NCBI GenBank assembly: GCA_934183705.1
Contig: CAKPSW010000012.1
Coordinates: 1 to 23,767 of the forward strand
From: an uncultured Bacilli bacterium
Lineage (GTDB): Bacteria > Bacillota_I > Bacilli_A > RF39 > UBA660
Reading direction: 5' to 3'
DNA: 23,767 nt
Shown piece after piece: positions 20,221 through 23,767 of this stretch. The notes under the pieces were generated by a model. That model had not been told where the DNA came from. It did not search any database and worked only from the letters and a program-made list of their open reading frames with translations. A program made the translations under genes and the position numbers. The first letter of the stretch is position 1. Each line of letters begins with the position of its first letter.

Positions 20221-20649
20221 AATTAATATATTAGAGTTATGTATTTCTTCATATAACTTTTTTCTATTGTTAATATCGTTTTTTATTTTATCTAAAAGTA
20301 ATTTATCTTTAGATATTATTTTATGTTCTTCTCCTGATACTGTTTTTATTATAATTGCATAGTATTTTTGGAAGAACATGTATATATTATAGATTAAAAT
20401 ACATGGACCTGATAATATATATAAATCTCCTAGAATTGTCATAATAGTACTAAGAGTATATCTTTCAAATAAGAATCCTACTATTAGAAAACCAATAAGC
20501 CATGGTTTTAGAAAAGTAAATATCTTCTTTTTGGGAAGAAGCATGACTCTTACACTTTCTATAGCATTAAAACTAATATTTATTCCTCTTAGGTTTAAAT
20601 AGCTTTTTGATATAACAAGATTATATTTTTCATATACTAAATCTTTCAC
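20146..20649 (-). CDS. Two-helix membrane protein, DUF6232-like, with C-terminal Asn/Gly motif
   Basis: A protein of about 167 residues. Start codons are ambiguous: GTG at 20658 and GTG at 20649 are in frame. The second is preferred, with GGTGAT 4 nt upstream as in neighbouring genes. Residues 1-50 look like a small beta domain (YNLVISKSYLNLRGINISFN, then AIESVRVMLL). Two hydrophobic segments follow (WLIGFLIVGFLFERY and MTILGDLYILSGPCILIYNI), then a second cytosolic stretch (YAIIIKTVSGEEHKII) and a Lys/Asn-rich tail with INNGIISKGNNN. The strand-two-helix-strand plan resembles the DUF6232 family, a moderate-confidence guess. It is first in a two-gene operon with an overlapping helical protein. 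Confidence 0.65.
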   Translation of the reverse strand: MKDLVYEKYNLVISKSYLNLRGINISFNAIESVRVMLLPKKKIFTFLKPWLIGFLIVGFLFERYTLSTIMTILGDLYILSGPCILIYNIYMFFQKYYAIIIKTVSGEEHKIISKDKLLLDKIKNDINNRKKLYEEIHNSNILINNGIISKGNNNKNKIIKEDKNDYK

Positions 20650-20665
20650 TTCAATCACCAGCTAT

Positions 20666-20694
20666 ATTATCTCATAAATTATTTGCTTTTGCAA
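20666..20694 (-). promoter_or_regulatory. Promoter of the two-gene DUF6232-like operon
   Basis: Minus strand TTGCAA (20689-20694), 17-nt spacer, GATAAT (20666-20671) with TGA before it. Confidence 0.6.
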
Positions 20695-20706
20695 TTTATA
20701 TATGGA

Positions 20707-20731
20707 AAATAATACCAAAATGGTATTATTT
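20707..20731. terminator. Terminator of fic
   Basis: AAATAATACC (20707-20716) pairs perfectly with GGTATTATTT (20722-20731), loop AAAAT. On the minus strand a short TTTTCC follows, so the U-tract is weak. Confidence 0.6.
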
Positions 20732-21628
20732 AATTTTAGATAAACGCATAGATTTAACTGTTTTTATATCTTCTTCTCTTGTAATGAATTTCTTATCAAT
20801 ACGTGGTATTCTATTATTAGCAATATATAATTGTTCATCAGCCATATTTAAGATGAAGTTAAACCAATTGTTAATGCTATCGTTAGTATCGTGTTTTAAG
20901 TCAAAATATATATTATCTATCATATTAACATAAGTTATTTTGTTTACTAGGATACTACCTGATAGATTAAGTGGGCTGATTTTTAAATTGGTACCATATA
21001 ATTTATTTACCATTTCGGTAAATTTAATGTTATGTATTATTCTTGATGTTCTACCGTTACCATCTGTATATGGATGAATTCTAAGGAATAATAGATGCAT
21101 TAAACTACTAGCTAGAAAGGGATTGCTATATAAAAGGGAAGCAGCGTTGTGTTTGAATATTTTTATAAAACTATTCATAAATTTATTTACATCTTTTGCT
21201 TTAGCACCTCTCCAGAAAATATCTTCACTACCATCGGGATTGATTCTACTTACATTTACTTCACTCTTTCTATATTCGTAACTAGGAGGCATTTCTCCTT
21301 CGGTGATAAAGTTATGTAATAGATGGATTTTTTTGTTACTGATATTTAGGGTATTGAAAAATAATTCGTTATCAGTAAGTTTGTGCATATCAATATTTAT
21401 ATTTTCTATTCTTTTGCTAGAAGATATTTCTTCATATAATAAATAGATCCAATAATTAACAATATATTCTTCATCATAACAAGATAGAGTATGCATATAA
21501 TTATCAAATTCTCTATTAGTATCCTCTAAATGCTTTAATACTCTAGTGGATAATTTAATTTTATTCACATAATCGAATAAAGAGAAATAATTAATATAAT
21601 CGTTATTCATTCCATTAACTATTGGCAT
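20726..21628 (-). CDS. Fic-domain protein with N-terminal class II inhibitory motif
   Basis: Fic proteins transfer AMP or another phosphate-containing group from a nucleotide to target proteins. The 300-residue protein has the catalytic motif HPYTDGNGRTSR at 185-196 (HxFx(D/E)GNGRxxR with Tyr in the third position; catalytic His185). The inhibitory motif (S/T)xxxE(G/N) appears as SKRIEN at 71-76, placed before the Fic core as in class II proteins, where the Glu blocks the gamma-phosphate site. A flap-like segment near 108-125 (TEGEMPPSYEYRKSEVNV) precedes the core. No DNA-binding or membrane domain is seen. AGAGGTGAT and a strong promoter support the start. No partner antitoxin gene is adjacent, consistent with self-inhibition. 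The target is unknown. Confidence 0.93.
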   Translation of the reverse strand: MPIVNGMNNDYINYFSLFDYVNKIKLSTRVLKHLEDTNREFDNYMHTLSCYDEEYIVNYWIYLLYEEISSSKRIENINIDMHKLTDNELFFNTLNISNKKIHLLHNFITEGEMPPSYEYRKSEVNVSRINPDGSEDIFWRGAKAKDVNKFMNSFIKIFKHNAASLLYSNPFLASSLMHLLFLRIHPYTDGNGRTSRIIHNIKFTEMVNKLYGTNLKISPLNLSGSILVNKITYVNMIDNIYFDLKHDTNDSINNWFNFILNMADEQLYIANNRIPRIDKKFITREEDIKTVKSMRLSKIK

Positions 21629-21648
21629 AACATCACCTCTTGAAGGGT

Positions 21649-21677
21649 ATTATAGCACAAAGAAAAAGAGTAGTCAA
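21649..21677 (-). promoter_or_regulatory. Promoter of fic, overlapping the glmS terminator
   Basis: Minus strand TTGACT (21672-21677), 17-nt spacer, TATAAT (21649-21654) with TG one base upstream. The -35 lies in the loop and stem of the glmS terminator. Confidence 0.85.
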
Positions 21678-21685
21678 ATACTCTT
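21661..21685 (-). terminator. Terminator of glmS
   Basis: On the minus strand AAGAGTA (21679-21685) and TACTCTT (21666-21672) form a 7-bp stem, loop TTTGAC, followed by TTTCTTT. The stem reaches the stop codon of glmS. Confidence 0.75.
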
Positions 21686-23450
21686 ATTCTACAGTAACTG
21701 ATTTAGCTAGATTTCTAGGTTTATCTATATCATAGCCTTTTATTAAAGCTGTATTATATGCAAGAAGTTGCATTGGTATAATAGCGGTAAGAGGAGTTAG
21801 AAATTCACTATGATTATCTAGTAATATCTTATATTTAGAAAAATCGTCTTTATCTATATTAGTAATGGCAATAACTTCAGCTCCTCTTGAAGATACTTCT
21901 TTTAAGTTACTTATTGTCTTATCACTAATAGATTTATCTAGTACAATAGCAATAACTCCAAAATCTTCGTCTATTAGTGATATACTACCGTGTTTTAGTT
22001 CTCCTGCGGGAAAAGCCTCACTATGAATATATGATATCTCTTTAAGTTTTAAACTTCCTTCTAAAGCTAAGTAGTAGTCAATACCTCTTCCTAAATAAAA
22101 TATATTCTTTTTATCACTTACTAATTTAGCAATTTCTTTATAATTAAAATCATTGATATATTTAGTAATAATATTAGGAAGAAGTTTTAACTCTTTTATT
22201 CCTTCATCTTCCATACTACTATTCTTTATGGCAAGTAATATTAGAATAATAACTTGAGCTAAATAAGCCTTAGTAGTAGCTACCGCTATTTCAATACCAC
22301 AAGGTGTATATATTACATACTTACTTTCTCTTGCAATAGAAGAATCTCGTCTATTTACTATGGATAATGTATCTATATTATGTTCATTTGCTAGTTTCAT
22401 AGCCGCTAATGTATCAGCAGTTTCTCCAGACTGAGATATTAGTATTACTAAAGTATCTTTATCAAAGAAATTCTTTTGATATCTATATTCTGATGCGTAG
22501 TAGACATTAGTCCTAATATTGGCATATTTTTCTATATAATATTTGCCTATATATCCTGCAAAAGAAGCACTACCGCAGGCTACAATATCGATATTTTTAT
22601 ATTTTTTTATATCAAATATATCTCCTACTTTATTATCTTTAGTATATAAAGATAATATCTTTTTTACTATTTCATCTTCTTCATTAATTTCTTTTAACAT
22701 ATAGTGATCATAACCGTTTTTACTGATTTCTTCACTATCACCATTAAATATTTTTATATCTTTATGTATTTCGTTTAAATCTCTATCATAATATTTTATA
22801 TTATCTTTAGTAAGAACTACTATATCATAATTATTAAGAATAATATATTTATTAGTAACATGTATAATAGCGGGAATATCACTAGCTAAAATGTTTCCTT
22901 CATTACTAGTTCCCACTATTAGGGGACTATCTTTTCTAATACCAAAAATAGTATCAGGATAATCATCATTAATAATATTAAAAGCATAACTACCTTTAAG
23001 AATATAAGTAGCTTTATTTAATGCTTTAAGCATATCTTTCTCTGTATTATATAAATCATCTATAACAGCACTAGCTACTTCTGTATCTGTTTCTGTATTA
23101 AATACATATCCTTTTTCTATAAGTTTATTCTTAAGTTCATTATAATTTTCTATAATACCATTATGAACTAGTGTAATCTTACCTTGCCTATGGGGATGAG
23201 CATTAATATCTGTAGCGCCACCATGCGTAGCCCATCTAGTATGAGAAATACCAATATTAGCCTCATCATCATAATTTAATATTTTATCTAAATTTTTAAT
23301 AGGTCCTTCTTTTTTTATAATATTAATTTTACCATTCTTCATATAAGCAATTCCTGAAGAATCATAACCTCTATATTCTAATGACTTTAAACCGGTCATT
23401 ATTGTTTTTATAACATTTTTATCACCAGCATAACTTGCTATGCCACACAT
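21684..23450 (-). CDS. glmS: Glutamine-fructose-6-phosphate aminotransferase GlmS
   Basis: GlmS makes glucosamine 6-phosphate from fructose 6-phosphate and glutamine, the first step of UDP-GlcNAc and peptidoglycan synthesis. The protein has 588 residues starting MCGIASYAG; Cys2 becomes the N-terminal nucleophile of the glutaminase domain. The glutaminase domain shows LEYRGYDSSG, ISHTRWATHGG and HNGIIENY. The SIS domains show VACGSASFAG, LISQSGETADTL, and the C-terminal EAFPAGELKHGSISLI. The end, KPRNLAKSVTVE, is canonical. A longer in-frame reading to 23576 exists, but it runs through the ribozyme and is not coding. AGAGGTAATT precedes the ATG at 23450. Expression is likely controlled by the glmS ribozyme upstream. 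Confidence 0.97.
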   Translation of the reverse strand: MCGIASYAGDKNVIKTIMTGLKSLEYRGYDSSGIAYMKNGKINIIKKEGPIKNLDKILNYDDEANIGISHTRWATHGGATDINAHPHRQGKITLVHNGIIENYNELKNKLIEKGYVFNTETDTEVASAVIDDLYNTEKDMLKALNKATYILKGSYAFNIINDDYPDTIFGIRKDSPLIVGTSNEGNILASDIPAIIHVTNKYIILNNYDIVVLTKDNIKYYDRDLNEIHKDIKIFNGDSEEISKNGYDHYMLKEINEEDEIVKKILSLYTKDNKVGDIFDIKKYKNIDIVACGSASFAGYIGKYYIEKYANIRTNVYYASEYRYQKNFFDKDTLVILISQSGETADTLAAMKLANEHNIDTLSIVNRRDSSIARESKYVIYTPCGIEIAVATTKAYLAQVIILILLAIKNSSMEDEGIKELKLLPNIITKYINDFNYKEIAKLVSDKKNIFYLGRGIDYYLALEGSLKLKEISYIHSEAFPAGELKHGSISLIDEDFGVIAIVLDKSISDKTISNLKEVSSRGAEVIAITNIDKDDFSKYKILLDNHSEFLTPLTAIIPMQLLAYNTALIKGYDIDKPRNLAKSVTVE

Positions 23451-23464
23451 AATTACCTCTTTTC

Positions 23465-23606
23465 TATATTTAGTTATTACTTTGTTACAATATTGATTTT
23501 GCTTTTTATAATAACTTATGAGCATATAACCCAAAGTAGCATCCGCCGAAAATTCGATAACTACTATCCTCGTCAACTATTTATAGTTCAGGCGCTAATC
23601 TATAAA
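23465..23606 (-). promoter_or_regulatory. glmS ribozyme/riboswitch
   Basis: On the minus strand, in order, are the glmS ribozyme signatures: A-GCGCC (23591-23596, cleavage expected between A23596 and G23595), GAACT, GTTGACGAGG (23568-23577), ATCGAA, TTCGGCGGAT (23541-23550) and GCTACTTTGGG. A long 3' stem follows (AGTTATTA/TAATAACT, 23509-23516 with 23472-23479). These match the known ribozyme that self-cleaves with glucosamine 6-phosphate as cofactor, leading to mRNA decay and feedback on glmS. It sits 15 bases upstream of the start codon region, as expected. Exact boundaries are approximate. Confidence 0.93.
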
Positions 23607-23638
23607 TAATACCTCCTTTAGTTTATAGACTTACCATA

Positions 23639-23667
23639 ATTATAGCAGATAAATAAACAATTGTAAA
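23639..23667 (-). promoter_or_regulatory. Promoter of glmS
   Basis: Minus strand TTTACA (23662-23667), 17-nt spacer, TATAAT (23639-23644) with TGC before it. The predicted start lies about 35 bases before the ribozyme cleavage site; AAAGGAGG between them precedes no ORF. Confidence 0.8.
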
Positions 23668-23688
23668 TATACTATTTCATCCATAAAT

Positions 23689-23767
23689 TTACTTCAATCT
23701 ATCAATCAATTCACTTATTATAACTGTATCTTCTATTTTATTTACACTACTGCACTTCTTACCTATA
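23689..23767 (-). CDS. C-terminal end of an unidentified gene (start outside window)
   Basis: One minus-strand frame is open from the window edge to TAA at 23689-23691 and reads IGKKCSSVNKIEDTVIISEL then IDRLK. The helical, charged end is plausible for a real C-terminus on the same strand as glmS, but 25 residues are too few for family assignment, and the frame could be chance. Confidence 0.45.
   Translation of the reverse strand, partial: IGKKCSSVNKIEDTVIISELIDRLK

Noticed and set aside
23451..23576. N-terminal extension of GlmS by 42 codons
   Set aside because: The region folds as the glmS ribozyme, and the catalytic Cys must follow the initiator Met at 23450.
1..23767. CRISPR array, tRNA or rRNA genes
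   Set aside because: No regularly spaced repeats, cloverleaf sequences or conserved rRNA segments were found on either strand by reading.

Overview
The window comes from a very AT-rich, low-GC Gram-positive bacterium using the standard bacterial code. Strong Shine-Dalgarno sequences (AGGAGG or GGTGAT types) precede most genes, and sigma-A-like promoters with 17-nt spacers are easy to find. Two sporulation-type genes (spoIIM, spoIVB), a glmS ribozyme and a set of Asn-rich surface/membrane proteins suggest an uncultivated gut Bacilli lineage with a small genome (RF39/Erysipelotrichia-like). That placement is an inference, because no rRNA gene is present.

Layout. 1-567 (+): the 3' end of a phosphohexomutase gene, convergent with a Cys-rich mini-protein. 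1.2-3.8 kb (-): an HTH protein, mnmA and spoIIM. 3.88-4.0 kb (+): a 38-residue membrane peptide with its own promoter and terminator. 4.0-6.97 kb (-): a tail-anchored unknown, a decayed surface-protein remnant, a 313-aa unknown and a ZIP metal transporter. 7.1-7.2 kb (+): a candidate orphan small RNA. 7.2-7.8 kb (-): two overlapping unknown genes, divergent from spoIVB (+). 9.0-13.0 kb (-): a kinase-fold protein, then a translation/one-carbon block of folD, an unknown, trmD, rimM and a TrmH-family rRNA methyltransferase. 13.1-16.4 kb (-): a 503-aa surface protein behind a leader-peptide/terminator region, a membrane-anchored unknown and fmt. 16.5-17.43 kb: a tandemly duplicated module of about 435 bp. 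17.46-19.8 kb (-): the thyA-dfrA-tmk thymidylate operon. 19.9-21.6 kb (-): two small genes sharing a short motif, and a Fic protein. 21.7-23.6 kb (-): glmS with its self-cleaving ribozyme. The last bases hold the C-terminus of a further gene.

How the genes fit together. ThyA makes dTMP and dihydrofolate, DfrA regenerates tetrahydrofolate, Tmk phosphorylates dTMP, and FolD interconverts the one-carbon folates. FolD also leads to the formyl donor that Fmt uses on initiator tRNA. MnmA, TrmD, RimM and the TrmH-family enzyme act on tRNA and ribosome maturation.

The most exciting element is the pair of direct repeats at 16525-16962 and 16995-17433. Each encodes, on the minus strand, a 27-residue hydrophobic peptide with a basic tail. 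Its start overlaps a 13-codon leader ORF, and it has its own consensus promoter. On the plus strand each carries a convergent, terminator-ended antisense RNA of about 105 nt that covers the peptide's 3' UTR. The peptide ORFs are identical in the two copies, while the antisense hairpins have diverged with compensatory changes. This looks like a duplicated, apparently undescribed type I toxin-antitoxin system.
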